A stretch of 64,000 bases of DNA from CALJXB01 sp965225935 (GTDB lineage: Bacteria; Pseudomonadota; Alphaproteobacteria; Kiloniellales; JAKSDN01), in NCBI GenBank assembly GCA_965225935.1, contig CBDDCC010000005.1, forward strand, positions 1-64,000. The letters run 5' to 3'. The position numbers and the translations under genes are program-made. Below are positions 8,336 to 17,560 of the stretch, piece after piece; position 1 is the stretch's first letter; the number at the start of each line of letters is the position of its first letter. Below the pieces are notes generated by a model. The model was not told the DNA's origin. It did no database searches and saw only the letters and a list, made by a program, of their open reading frames with translations.

Positions 8336-9211
8336 CTAGTGCGATACGAGGCGCGGGTTCACGACATGCTCGTAGGCGCGGCCAACAAAGTAGACGGAAG
8401 AAGCGAGCACCATGATAGCGATGCCTGGAGGAACGACCCACCAGGGCGCGCTGTACATCATCTGAGACGAGTAGGCGAGGTGCAGGATGGACCCCCAGCT
8501 GATGGTGTCGGGGTCGCCATAGCCGAGAAAGCTGATGCTAGCCTCGGTGATGATTGCCCAAGCCAGAGAGAAGGTTATGTTGACGAGCGCGATGGGCATG
8601 ATGTTGGGCGCGATTTCGCGATAGAGAATCGTGAAGGGGCCGGCGCCGGTGATGCGCGCCGCCGCGACAAAGGGCATCTGCTTGATGGACAAGACCTGCG
8701 CCCGGATCACGCGCGCCGCCGCCCGCCACATGATCAGCGTCATGGCGATGATTATCGTCCATGTGCCGCGTCCGCTGATGGCCAGAACGACGATAATGAA
8801 CGGCAGGAACGGCAGTCCCAGAAAGACGTCCGTAATGCGCATGGTTATGGCGTCGACACGGCCGCCGAAGTAGCCTGCGATCAACCCCACGTTGACACCG
8901 ATCAGCGCGACGCCGATGGAGGTGGCGCAGCCGACCAGCATCGCCGGCCGGGCGCCCCATAGCATCTGGCTGAATACGTCCCGGCCCAGCATGGTGGTGC
9001 CCAGCCAATGGTCGGCCGATGGTCCGGTCAGGCGAAGCAGCTGGCCCGATTCGCCATAGTTCCGCTCGAACGGCAAATAGGGCGCCATCAAAGGACCGAA
9101 CAGGGCAAGAAGGACACAGCATACGAAGACACTGAGACCGATACGCCCGCCCGGCGTCGACCAGACCGCCCGCAAGAAGTGCGCCAGCCACCTCATCGCG
9201 CCCGACCCCAC
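8336..9211 (-). CDS. Peptide ABC transporter permease (DppC type)
   Basis: 291 residues, about six membrane helices, with an N-terminal OppC-like stretch and the permease EAA-type loop (VAAARITGAGPFTILYREIAPNIMP). The HWLGTTMLGRDVFSQMLWGAR segment after helix 1 is a hallmark of DppC/OppC proteins. The listed start is GTG; an ATG five codons later (9196) is an equally good choice. It starts 18 bases after the DppB-type gene ends. Confidence 0.9.
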   Translation of the reverse strand: MGSGAMRWLAHFLRAVWSTPGGRIGLSVFVCCVLLALFGPLMAPYLPFERNYGESGQLLRLTGPSADHWLGTTMLGRDVFSQMLWGARPAMLVGCATSIGVALIGVNVGLIAGYFGGRVDAITMRITDVFLGLPFLPFIIVVLAISGRGTWTIIIAMTLIMWRAAARVIRAQVLSIKQMPFVAAARITGAGPFTILYREIAPNIMPIALVNITFSLAWAIITEASISFLGYGDPDTISWGSILHLAYSSQMMYSAPWWVVPPGIAIMVLASSVYFVGRAYEHVVNPRLVSH

Positions 9212-9229
9212 CGGCGAGAAGACGTTCGG

Positions 9230-10258
9230 TCAGTCATAGACGATCCTCGGATCGAGAATCCCGTAGAGGATGTCGGCGGCGAAGGTACCGAGAATGGTGA
9301 GAACGGCGATCAGGAAAAACGCCGCCTGAACGATCGGAAAATCCGACCGTTGCACACCCTCGATCATGAGCAGGCCGAGGCCGGGCCAGGAGAACACGGT
9401 TTCGATCACCACAGAACCGGCGAGGGCCCAGCCGAGTATCATGGGAATCGTCGTTGCGAGCGGAAGCAAGGAGTTGCGCGCCGCATGGTGAAAGAGGATG
9501 CGGCTGTTCTTGAGGCCCTTGACGCGCGCGAACTCGACGAAATCCTCGCCAATGGTATTCAACATGGTGGAGCGCATCAGCAGAAGCGGAAAACAGATCT
9601 GATATGCCGTATGCACGAGAAAGGGCAGCGCCAGGTGGTGCAGGAAATCGGCCGAGAAGTACATCTGCCAGCTTCTTTCCGGGAAGTTGCCAGGCGTCAC
9701 TATATGCCCGGCCGGAAAGAGGCCAAGATCCAAGGCAAAGTACAGAATCGCCAGCATTCCCACCCAAAAAACGGGCGCAGCCTGAATCGCCGTCGACAGA
9801 AAGACGATGGCAGCGTCGGTTCGACCGCCGCGATACCAGCCGAGCAAGGCGCCGATCAGCGCGCCCAGCCCGTAAGCGACCAGCATAGACGGCAGAATCA
9901 GGACGAGCGTATTCACGATGCGGCCATGAAGCATCTCGGCGACCGACCTAGACGACTGGAAAGAGTAGCCGAAGTCGAAGACAGCCAGATTCCTAAGATA
10001 GATGACGTATTGTTCGAGCAGCGGGCGGTCCAAGCCGAATTGGGCTCGCATGGCCTCCTGGGCCTTCGGATACATGGCCGAGCTCACGACCGTCATAGTG
10101 GGGTCGCCGGGCAGCAGTCGGAACAGGAAGAACATGATCGTGACCATGGCGAACAAGGTGATCGCCATGTGCAGGACGCGTCTTGCAATGTATTGTCCTA
10201 TGGTCCGGCTCCCGTGGTCGCGCCTGGCGCTCCATGCACCGAACCAGCTTTCAGGCAA
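9230..10258 (-). CDS. Peptide ABC transporter permease (DppB type)
   Basis: 342 residues with an N-terminal helix (RRVLHMAITLFAMVTIMFF), the LLPGDP element, and the EAA loop (FARVKGLKNSRILFHHAARNSLLPL) of binding-protein-dependent permeases. The start appears to be TTG at 10258 with GGGAGG four bases upstream; no later ATG or GTG precedes the conserved IARR-helix region. This makes the gene overlap the 3' end of the preceding ATPase gene by 61 bases, an unusually long overlap for this operon type. Confidence 0.85.
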   Translation of the reverse strand: MPESWFGAWSARRDHGSRTIGQYIARRVLHMAITLFAMVTIMFFLFRLLPGDPTMTVVSSAMYPKAQEAMRAQFGLDRPLLEQYVIYLRNLAVFDFGYSFQSSRSVAEMLHGRIVNTLVLILPSMLVAYGLGALIGALLGWYRGGRTDAAIVFLSTAIQAAPVFWVGMLAILYFALDLGLFPAGHIVTPGNFPERSWQMYFSADFLHHLALPFLVHTAYQICFPLLLMRSTMLNTIGEDFVEFARVKGLKNSRILFHHAARNSLLPLATTIPMILGWALAGSVVIETVFSWPGLGLLMIEGVQRSDFPIVQAAFFLIAVLTILGTFAADILYGILDPRIVYD

Positions 10259-11214
10259 GCGACCTCCCGACCGTCGATCGTGGCAAGCTCGGGCTCGATG
10301 CGGGTACAGGCCTCATCGTCGCCGATCGGGCAACGGTCGCGGAATCGACATCCGGCGGGCAGGTCAATGGGGTTCGGGAGAGTCCCGGAGATGCTGGCGC
10401 GCGAGCGTGCCTCGTTCGGGACCGCCGATGGCACCGATGCGATGAGCGCTTTCGTGTAGGGATGAGACGGACGGCGCAAGACATCCGAAACGGGACCGAT
10501 CTCGACGATTCGGCCCAAGTACATGATCGCCAGCCTGTCGCATATGGTCGATACCGTGGCGAGATCGTGTGTGATGTACACCAGGGAAAGGTCGTTCTCG
10601 ACCACGAACCGCTTCAGGAGCCGGATGATGTCCCATTTGATCGAAACGTCGAGCATCGAGACCGGCTCGTCGGCCACGATGAAACTGGGTTCCAATATGA
10701 CCGCACGAGCGATACAGAGCCGCTGACGCTGGCCGCCGCTCAAGAGATGCGCATGCTTCCCGAGAAAGGCTTCCACCGGAACCAGGCCCACGCGCCGGAG
10801 CACCGCATGGACCCGGTCGGCGATCTCCGTGGGGTTCGAAACGCCTTGATAGACCAGCGGCCGCGACACGATGGTAAAGACGTCGTGGCTCGGATTGATC
10901 GAGCCGTAGGGGTCCTGAAAGATCATTTGAACTTGGCGGTAGAACGCCCGTCGGTCGTGCTGGTGGAGCGAGATCAAGTCTTTGCCGTCGACTGCGATGT
11001 CGCCGCCGCTCGGCTGCTCGAGGCCGACCAGGAGTTTGGCGGTGGTCGACTTTCCGCAGCCGCTCTCGCCCGCGATGCCGAGAACTTCGCCGTTGGCCAC
11101 CGAGAAACTGATCCCGTCGACCGCGTGGACGTACTTGTTCCGGTTCGGTGAGAAGAGCGAACGCACCCCCGTGACAACGGGATAGCGCTTCTCCAACTGC
11201 CGCGCCTCAATCAT
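10198..11214 (-). CDS. Peptide/opine ABC transporter ATP-binding protein (OppF/DppF type)
   Basis: 338 residues with Walker A GESGCGKSTT, signature LSGGQRQR, Walker B FIVADEPVSMLD and switch His in VYITHD. The C-terminal extension with GCRFRDRCPIGD marks the oligopeptide family. It is the second gene of the operon, about 150 bases after the binding protein, and its end overlaps the DppB-type gene by 61 bases. Placing one ATPase between the binding protein and the permeases and the other at the end is less common than having both at the end. Confidence 0.9.
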   Translation of the reverse strand: MIEARQLEKRYPVVTGVRSLFSPNRNKYVHAVDGISFSVANGEVLGIAGESGCGKSTTAKLLVGLEQPSGGDIAVDGKDLISLHQHDRRAFYRQVQMIFQDPYGSINPSHDVFTIVSRPLVYQGVSNPTEIADRVHAVLRRVGLVPVEAFLGKHAHLLSGGQRQRLCIARAVILEPSFIVADEPVSMLDVSIKWDIIRLLKRFVVENDLSLVYITHDLATVSTICDRLAIMYLGRIVEIGPVSDVLRRPSHPYTKALIASVPSAVPNEARSRASISGTLPNPIDLPAGCRFRDRCPIGDDEACTRIEPELATIDGREVACLKAGSVHGAPGATTGAGP

Positions 11215-11366
11215 TGAACCACCGGGTCCGGCACCCTATTCGCCCAGGATATCCACCGGGAGGCAATTCGCCCGCGGCTGGGATCCTCCTTTGCGATCGC
11301 GGCGCGTGGAAGCCGCTCCAAGGACTCAAACGTACATCGTCCTATGGAGCGGCGCCACCGATTCGC

Positions 11367-12980
11367 CTACTCGGGTGGAAAGTGCAGCCGTCCGTCCTCG
11401 TCCCACGTGAAGCCGGCATCTTTCAGGATCTGGCGCGCGGCTTCCAGATCGTACTTAGGTTCCGGCAGATCCGAGTTGTGCCAAAAGGCGTTGACCGGGG
11501 TAATAGGAGACGCAGACAGGGTTGCGTAGCCGCCGAGAACCTCTTCCTTGATGGCCTCGTAGGGAATGGCGTGATGGAGGGCTCTGCGAAGATCCCGGTT
11601 GGAAAACACCGGGCCGGTCGTCTTGTAGCGGAGAGACATGTGCCCGTTGGACTTGGAGTAGTAGAGTTGGAGGTCGGAGTGGCTCGCAAACTCCTCCACG
11701 CCCGCGGGAACGATCGGCTGGAACGATACGTCGATGGCGCCGGTCTTTAGGGACTGCCCGACGATCTCGGCAGATCCGAAGACAACGTAGAGGATGTCCG
11801 ACAACGGCGGGTCGAAATGATCCTCTCGCCGTGCGAGATAGAGCTCCGAGCCCTCACGACGATAGCGGATAGTGTAGGGTCCGCTTCCGATGGGTGCGTC
11901 GTTGGCATACTGCTGGGGCGTCTCGATGCCTTCTTCGGCAACGAGATTCTCCCACACGTGCTTCGGCAGGACATACATCTGTCCGAGCGTTATCATGACG
12001 AAGGGCGCGTACGGCTCGGTCAGAGTGAAGCGAACCGTGCTGTCGTCGACCACCTCGACGTTTGCCACGCGTTCGAGGTGCTGCGCGAAGTAGGGTGATT
12101 TCCACTCTTTCATGTAGTCGAAGGAGAATTTCACGTCCTCGGCCGTCACCGGCTTGCCATCCGAGAAGCTGTGGTCGGTGCGTATCGTGACCTCCAGCGT
12201 TGTGTCGTCGATGGTCTTCAGCGACGTGGCGAGACGGGGCTGCAGCGATCCATCCGCCGCGATCCAGAACAGCCTGTCGTACAGCAAGGCCGCCAACTCG
12301 GTTTCTTCGATGGTGCGCGCCGCGGTCGGATTGAGGACAGTGTACTCCACCGTCCACCCGACGCGGATGAGGTTCTGATCGCGCTTCGAGCGCATGCGCG
12401 TCTGATTGACGTTGGCGCGAACTCCTTGTGGGCTGTCGACGTAATCCACGTACTCCATGTTGTTCTTGTTCACGCCGAACACCGTGATCGGCGCCGAAAT
12501 CACCACCTCCGGCTGCTCCTCGTAGAGGACGCGCTGCAGTTCAAGCACCACGTCACGGCGTTCGTTTTCATCGTAGATGCCCAGCTGCCTTTTACCGAGC
12601 TCATCGACCTTGGGATTGGAGAACTCACCGACGTTCCAATTGCCCGGCGCGGTGTTCGCCGAGTTGAATTGGGAATTGGTGAAGAAGTCGGGCTCCAGGC
12701 GATGGGGCGCGCCCGATAGATTGGACACCACAACATCGAAGTCGTGGTCCGTGAACCACATCTTGAGCATCGGGTTGGGATAGGCCTGCTGGTCCATCCG
12801 GATGCTCAGCCCGAGTTTTCGCCACTCCTCGGCTACATAGTTTCCCGTTTCGGCGAAGTGCTGGTATTGAGCCGTCGGCCAGCTCAAGAAGTGAACCTCC
12901 GGCACCTGCTTCCCTTCGCCCGCCAAGGCCGAAGAAGCAAATACCGCCAACCCGATAAGTGTCGCCGCCTTCCGAAGCAT
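11367..12980 (-). CDS. Family 5 extracellular solute-binding protein of peptide/opine ABC importer
   Basis: 537 residues with a signal peptide (MLRKAATLIGLAVFASSALA). The protein has the large two-lobe family 5 fold, recognisable from the DYMKEWKSPYFAQHLERV region, YVLPKHVWEN, and the segment GPVFSNRDLRRALHHAIPYEAIKEEVLGG that is characteristic of DppA/OppA proteins. It captures the ligand in the periplasm. It is the first gene of the importer operon, with GGGGAGGG before the ATG. The ligand could be a peptide, an opine or another polar compound. Confidence 0.9.
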   Translation of the reverse strand: MLRKAATLIGLAVFASSALAGEGKQVPEVHFLSWPTAQYQHFAETGNYVAEEWRKLGLSIRMDQQAYPNPMLKMWFTDHDFDVVVSNLSGAPHRLEPDFFTNSQFNSANTAPGNWNVGEFSNPKVDELGKRQLGIYDENERRDVVLELQRVLYEEQPEVVISAPITVFGVNKNNMEYVDYVDSPQGVRANVNQTRMRSKRDQNLIRVGWTVEYTVLNPTAARTIEETELAALLYDRLFWIAADGSLQPRLATSLKTIDDTTLEVTIRTDHSFSDGKPVTAEDVKFSFDYMKEWKSPYFAQHLERVANVEVVDDSTVRFTLTEPYAPFVMITLGQMYVLPKHVWENLVAEEGIETPQQYANDAPIGSGPYTIRYRREGSELYLARREDHFDPPLSDILYVVFGSAEIVGQSLKTGAIDVSFQPIVPAGVEEFASHSDLQLYYSKSNGHMSLRYKTTGPVFSNRDLRRALHHAIPYEAIKEEVLGGYATLSASPITPVNAFWHNSDLPEPKYDLEAARQILKDAGFTWDEDGRLHFPPE

Positions 12981-13109
12981 TCTGACCCTCCCCGTTTGTG
13001 GTTTTTGAGAGCCTCAGACAACCCTGATCGACTGAGGACGTTCACCCACTCTTAGCACCTACACAGGATCGTTCTATAAAAATGCAATCCTGCCTGTTCT
13101 TGATACGGA

Positions 13110-13138
13110 ATTTGAGGCGTTTCCAGAACCCCTGTCAA
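13110..13138 (-). promoter_or_regulatory. Possible promoter of the peptide importer operon
   Basis: On the minus strand TTGACA (complement of 13133-13138) is followed after 17 bases by TCAAAT (complement of 13110-13115). It lies about 130-160 bases upstream of the binding-protein ATG, inside the AT-rich divergent region 12981-13232. Confidence 0.4.
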
Positions 13139-13191
13139 GAAATCATTTATGAAATAGTATTTAACCGGCCATCCGGCAATCGAGAAGCCGT

Positions 13192-13221
13192 TTGACAGGG
13201 AACCCATTAAAAACGCAATAT
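13192..13221 (+). promoter_or_regulatory. Possible promoter of the dioxygenase gene
   Basis: TTGACA (13192-13197), 18 bases, CAATAT (13216-13221). Transcription would begin near 13228, giving a ~75-base leader to the ATG at 13302. The promoter is divergent from that of the peptide importer, so the two sides may share control. Confidence 0.45.
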
Positions 13222-13301
13222 CTCATTCAGTCGTGTCTGCAGCGACCGTCGCTGCGGGTCCAGGTCGTTCCGCCGAGGGTCATCCGGAAGGTTCGTCGAC
13301 T

Positions 13302-14174
13302 ATGTTTAGGGTCAGTCGCTTAGATGCGCCGTTCGGCGTCGAGGTTTTCGACACGGACGTCAGACTCGACCATGGACCTGCATTGATCCGAGGGCTGGTG
13401 GACCTGCTCTACCAGCACCGCCTGGTCGTCATCCGCGGTCAAAACCTGACCGAAGCGAACCTGGTGCGCTTCGGCAGCATGTGGGGTCGGCCTCAGCCCC
13501 ATCTCTTGACGCACAAGCGGATGCCAGGCCATCCGGTTCTGATGACCGTCGGGAACACCTTCGAACGCGCGGCCAACGATCGGCCGGCCGTGTTTTGGCA
13601 CACGGACCTCTCCTACGAGGCCGAGCCGGCGAGCGCGACCATGCTCTACTGCGTCATGGCACCCGAAGTTGGCGGTGAGACCATAATCGCGGACATGGCC
13701 GCCGCCTACGATGCTCTCGAAAGCACCATGAAGGCGCGGATCGAGCACCTCAAGGCCATCCATCTTTACGGCGCCGCCAGCGGCCAAGACGGTGAGAACA
13801 AGGCATCGGAAATGATCTCCGACGAGCAGCGCCGCCGGGCGCCGCCGGTTCCTCATCCCCTCGTCTTGGCGCATCCGGTCACGGGCCGGCGGGCGCTCTA
13901 CGCGGTGGCGGGAACGCCGATCTCGATCGAAGGCATGGACGAACCGGAGGCATTGGCGATCCTGAGGACGCTCAAGAAGCACGCGGTTCAGGATCGGTTC
14001 ACCCATGCCCACAAATATCGGGTCGGAGACATTGCAATCTGGGACACGCTCTCGACCTTGCATACCGCGACGCCGATACCGCCGGCGACCGGCGCCAAGG
14101 ATTCTCGCTTGCTGTGGCGGATTTCCGTCAAAGGCCTGCCGGGCTACCTTCAGGGAATGCCGGCTCAAGCTTGA
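13302..14174 (+). CDS. TauD/TfdA-family 2-oxoglutarate-dependent dioxygenase
   Basis: 290 residues counted from ATG 13302; an in-frame GTG at 13233 would add 23 residues that do not resemble the family. The Fe(II) facial triad is visible as H100-T-D102 (FWHTDLSYE) and H254 (STLHTATP), with the 2-oxoglutarate-binding Arg at R273 (LLWRISVKG). The family hydroxylates or cleaves small acids such as taurine or 2,4-D using O2 and 2-oxoglutarate. It lies divergent from the peptide importer and about 270 bases before a ThDP-dependent enzyme, with which it may act in sequence. Confidence 0.85.
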   Translation: MFRVSRLDAPFGVEVFDTDVRLDHGPALIRGLVDLLYQHRLVVIRGQNLTEANLVRFGSMWGRPQPHLLTHKRMPGHPVLMTVGNTFERAANDRPAVFWHTDLSYEAEPASATMLYCVMAPEVGGETIIADMAAAYDALESTMKARIEHLKAIHLYGAASGQDGENKASEMISDEQRRRAPPVPHPLVLAHPVTGRRALYAVAGTPISIEGMDEPEALAILRTLKKHAVQDRFTHAHKYRVGDIAIWDTLSTLHTATPIPPATGAKDSRLLWRISVKGLPGYLQGMPAQA

Positions 14175-14441
14175 GCCGCCCGCCCGTTGGGATGAGAACT
14201 CGAAGACAATATGGCGATGGCGTGTCCGCGAGACACGTAGGCCGAAGCCAGAGCTCCGCGTCATGAGTCGAACCGGGCAGGAGTCGAGCAGGTTACGGTC
14301 CTTTGGCGCCACGCGGGAGAAGGTCGTAGCGCAAGCGGAGCCGGCGACACGCAACGAAATCGGCACGATCGCCCGCGAGTCGCATTGGCGGTTCGTCCCC
14401 AGGGACCGCAGCGGGCATTCCAACAAGCAAGGACATCAAAC

Positions 14442-16142
14442 ATGAAGAGCACGGCGGGCCGCCTGGTATCGGAAACGATCAAGAACTATGGAGTCACGTG
14501 CATCTTTGGCATGGAGGATCCGATCCATGTCATGCATGCCGCGGACCCCGACGCGATCCGCATTGTGACGGTCCACGACGAGCGCCACGGCGCCATAATG
14601 GCGCATGCCTACGCGCAAGTGAGCGGCCGGCCGGGCGTCTGCGCCGCGACATTCGGGCCGGGGGCCTCCAACCTCTTCACCGGCCTGCTGGAGGCCCTTC
14701 GCTCCTCGGTGCCTGTCATCGCACTCGTGCAGGATCACGGACTGCGCGCAAAGAACCGCAATGCCAACAGCGAACTCGACCACGCGACGGTGTTCGCGCC
14801 CATCGTGAAGGCGGTCTTGCGCATCGATTTCCCCGACCAGGCCGGCGACGTCGTGCGCTCGGCATTTCGCACAGCCTGCTCCGGCCGCCCCGGGCCCGTG
14901 GTGGTTCTTTGCCCGACAGATGTGATGGGCCAGACCGCCGAAGGCTCGGCGCATGCGGAACCGCGGTTCCGGACGTTCCCTGCGCTCAGGCCGGTCGCAT
15001 CGGAGGAGGAGATCGCGGAAGCCGCCCATCTCATCGCGGGGGCATCGCGATCCGTAATCATCGCTGGCGGGGGTGCCATGAACTCGGGCGCGTCGCAAGA
15101 GGTGCTCGCATTGGCGAACCGATTCGACGCCCCCGTGGCGACGACGCTCACCGGGCGGGGATTGGTGCCGGACGAACACCCTCTCGCGGTCGGCCCCATC
15201 GGCAATCAGACCGGCGGGAAGCTCGGCCGCGGCCGTATTGCGAACCAGGTCGTCGGCGAGGCGGACGTCGCCGTGATCCTCGGTTCTAAGACCGGTCAGC
15301 TCGCCTACGGGGACTGGTCGCTTATCGGCCCCGACGTCAAGGTCGTTCATCTCGACATCGACGAACAGGAGATTGGCCGCAATTTCGCCGTTGCGGCGCC
15401 CCTGGTAGGTGACGTGCGGGACACGTTGCGTGCCCTCTTGGCCTACTGCGCAGCCAACGAGCTGCACCATCCGGCCCGTGACAATGGCGGACGGATCGCC
15501 GCGTTGAAGGAGGACTGGCAGCGAGACAACCAGCCTTACATTTCGTCCGACGCAGTGCCGATTCGGCCGGAACGCGTGATCGCCGAGGTTGACGCTGCTG
15601 TCGATGCCCACACCATCGTGGTCGCGGAAGCAAGCTATGCGTCGGGCTGGGTGCTCAGCCATATCCGAATTCGCGAGCCGGGAAGAACAATCCTGTCGCC
15701 GCGCGGCACCGGCAGTATCGGCTGGGGCTACGCGGCCGCGCTGGGCGCCAAGATCGGCGCGCCCGAGACGCCGGTGATCTGCGTTACCGGCGACGGCGGA
15801 TTCTACTATCTCATGGCTGAGCTCGAGACGGCGGCTCGCTACGGCATCGCGGTGCTTTGCATAGTTCTCAACAACAGCACGCTCGGCTACCAACGCCACT
15901 ACGAAGAGGCGGCGCTGGGCGAGTATCGTGAGTGCGATTTCCTTGATGTCGATTTCGCCGCGGTCGCGAAGGCAATGCACTGTAAGGCGGAGCGGGTCGA
16001 GAATCCTGCCCAGCTGGCCGCCGCCATCCGGCGCGGCTTGTCGTCAGGCGGTCCGTATCTGATCGACGTGGTGGTCAGCGCCGAGGTCGCAGCGCCCATC
16101 GTCGGCTTCGAGCGCGGCCTGGATCTTGATCTGGGACACTAG
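14442..16142 (+). CDS. Thiamine-diphosphate-dependent acetolactate-synthase-like enzyme
   Basis: 566 residues with the three-domain ThDP fold: N-terminal PYR domain with catalytic Glu E47 (HDERHG), a central domain, and a C-terminal PP domain with the ThDP/Mg motif GDG at 450-452 and NN at 477-478. ATG 14442 is chosen because AAGGA lies eight bases before it. The FGM-E-D-P opening replaces the usual FGxPG of acetolactate synthase, and no FAD- or regulatory-subunit signal was recognised. It is more likely a lyase or decarboxylase acting on a 2-hydroxy- or 2-oxo-acid than the biosynthetic IlvB. It probably works with the dioxygenase upstream. Confidence 0.75.
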   Translation: MKSTAGRLVSETIKNYGVTCIFGMEDPIHVMHAADPDAIRIVTVHDERHGAIMAHAYAQVSGRPGVCAATFGPGASNLFTGLLEALRSSVPVIALVQDHGLRAKNRNANSELDHATVFAPIVKAVLRIDFPDQAGDVVRSAFRTACSGRPGPVVVLCPTDVMGQTAEGSAHAEPRFRTFPALRPVASEEEIAEAAHLIAGASRSVIIAGGGAMNSGASQEVLALANRFDAPVATTLTGRGLVPDEHPLAVGPIGNQTGGKLGRGRIANQVVGEADVAVILGSKTGQLAYGDWSLIGPDVKVVHLDIDEQEIGRNFAVAAPLVGDVRDTLRALLAYCAANELHHPARDNGGRIAALKEDWQRDNQPYISSDAVPIRPERVIAEVDAAVDAHTIVVAEASYASGWVLSHIRIREPGRTILSPRGTGSIGWGYAAALGAKIGAPETPVICVTGDGGFYYLMAELETAARYGIAVLCIVLNNSTLGYQRHYEEAALGEYRECDFLDVDFAAVAKAMHCKAERVENPAQLAAAIRRGLSSGGPYLIDVVVSAEVAAPIVGFERGLDLDLGH

Positions 16143-16351
16143 GACCGTGCCGCTAGACAATAGCCCTCCTGCGCGCACTGCTTCGAAGCTCGAAGACCGC
16201 GAACGAGCTTTCGATTGCGATCTGCGGGACGCATGACTATTCATAGACCGGTCGTTCTGCACCCAGTGACCATAGGCCGTCGCCCAAGGGAAGTCTTTGT
16301 CGAGACCAATGGCAGGATCCGCATGAGCCGATCGAGTGCAGCGCGTCGCAG

Positions 16352-17113
16352 ATGAGTAGTGTGATTTCCCCAAGGCCCGGACGAACGGCCGAGAAGACCA
16401 AGCGGAAACGAGCGGCTCCCACAAGCACTCGCGTCTACAATATCCTGCGCGAGAAGGCGATCAACTATTCCCTCCGTCCGGGCGAGCACGTGAATGAGCT
16501 GGCTCTCGCGAGCGAGCTCAACGTGAGCCGAACGCCCGTGCGAGACGCCTTGAACCGCTTGGTCCGTGAGGGGCTCATGACCTTCGTGCCCAACAAGGGC
16601 TTTTTCTTGCGTCCGCTGGACATCGAACAGATTTGCTCCCTGTTCGAGATCCGCAGCGCGCTTGAGATTCTCTCTGTAAGGCTCTGCTCTCAAAGGGCGC
16701 AAGACGAGGAAATCGACGCGATGATCGCAGAGTGGGGGGCTGTGAAGCGGAACCGCGGAAATCTCACCACTCACCAGCTCGTCCGGCGGGACGAGGTCTT
16801 CCACGAACGGCTCGCCGACTGCACCGCGAACAAGGAGCTTTCGCGCCTCCTCCGCGACATCAACTCGCGGATTCGAATCGTGCGCTTGGTGGCCATGGAA
16901 CCGCCACAGGTGCGTCGAATCACTTTCCACGAGCACGATGGCATCCTGACGGCGATTCGGGATCGCGACGAGGCGAAGGCAATCGAGCGGATGCAAACCC
17001 ATATTTCGATCACGCTCGAAGATGTCACCAGCTTCGTGAAAAAGAGTGTGGCGCGCATCTATCTTGGCGAGGCCGGTGTTTTGGAAACGGCGCCACCTCT
17101 ACCCGATGGCTGA
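16352..17113 (+). CDS. GntR-family (FCD) transcriptional regulator
   Basis: 253 residues: an N-terminal winged helix-turn-helix (about 25-95, including ELALASELNVSRTPVRDALNRL) and a C-terminal all-helical FCD ligand domain with metal/ligand-binding His and Asp residues (HQLVRRDEVFHERLAD, FHEHDGILTAI, ERMQTHI). FCD regulators usually sense an organic acid and repress catabolic genes nearby. It starts about 210 bases after the ThDP gene on the same strand and probably controls the dioxygenase/ThDP/peptide-importer cluster. A second FCD regulator lies at 19066. Confidence 0.88.
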   Translation: MSSVISPRPGRTAEKTKRKRAAPTSTRVYNILREKAINYSLRPGEHVNELALASELNVSRTPVRDALNRLVREGLMTFVPNKGFFLRPLDIEQICSLFEIRSALEILSVRLCSQRAQDEEIDAMIAEWGAVKRNRGNLTTHQLVRRDEVFHERLADCTANKELSRLLRDINSRIRIVRLVAMEPPQVRRITFHEHDGILTAIRDRDEAKAIERMQTHISITLEDVTSFVKKSVARIYLGEAGVLETAPPLPDG

Positions 17114-17352
17114 AAGACCGCAATCGGAAAACGTGAGCCCGAGGTGAGACGCCCGCTCCCCCGAGCAACCGTTTGGTTCGATCGAAACACGGCATGGTGC
17201 CCCCACAGTGCTGCGCTGACGATGGAGGGCAAGGTCGTTGTCGGTTGTGCGCGGCGGCCACTCGGTATCGCGGCTGAACCTGAAGACAGCCTCACCGAAG
17301 ATGCCGCAACGCGCAGCTGGGATAGAAGATCCTCGGGGCACCGAACGAGCTG

Positions 17353-17466
17353 CCGGCCGGCGCGTCCTTTGTGGTGATCGGCGGGCGTTGGGGCGAGTAT
17401 TCTCTACCGCCTCGCCGCGACCGGACGCGAGGCTGCCGTTCCGGTCGGGCGTTCTCTGCCGGTCAA
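17353..17466 (+). pseudogene. Eroded FAD-dependent oxidoreductase N-terminus
   Basis: Frame one reads LPAGASFVVIGGRWGE; after a single-base slip near 17395-17398 the next frame reads SILYRLAATGREAAVPV. Joined, this matches the Rossmann opening of glycine-oxidase/sarcosine-dehydrogenase-like flavoproteins (VVIGGGxxGASxLYxLA..G). The third glycine is changed to Arg and the frame is broken. Nothing further of the enzyme is recognisable downstream, so this is a relic within the 447-base gap 17114-17560. No other feature was seen in that gap. Confidence 0.5.
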
Positions 17467-17560
17467 CGGTGACTGCTTTCAGTCGCGCCCAGCTCCGGAC
17501 GACGACTATTGGGTGTCGGCAGGGCCCAAATCCAAGGACGGGAGGCCTAGAGTATGGTCA

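Noticed and set aside
9008..10459. A long plus-strand frame opposite the peptide permeases
   Set aside because: Its product is Arg/Asp/Gln-rich without motifs, and the minus strand encodes unmistakable DppB/DppC proteins.
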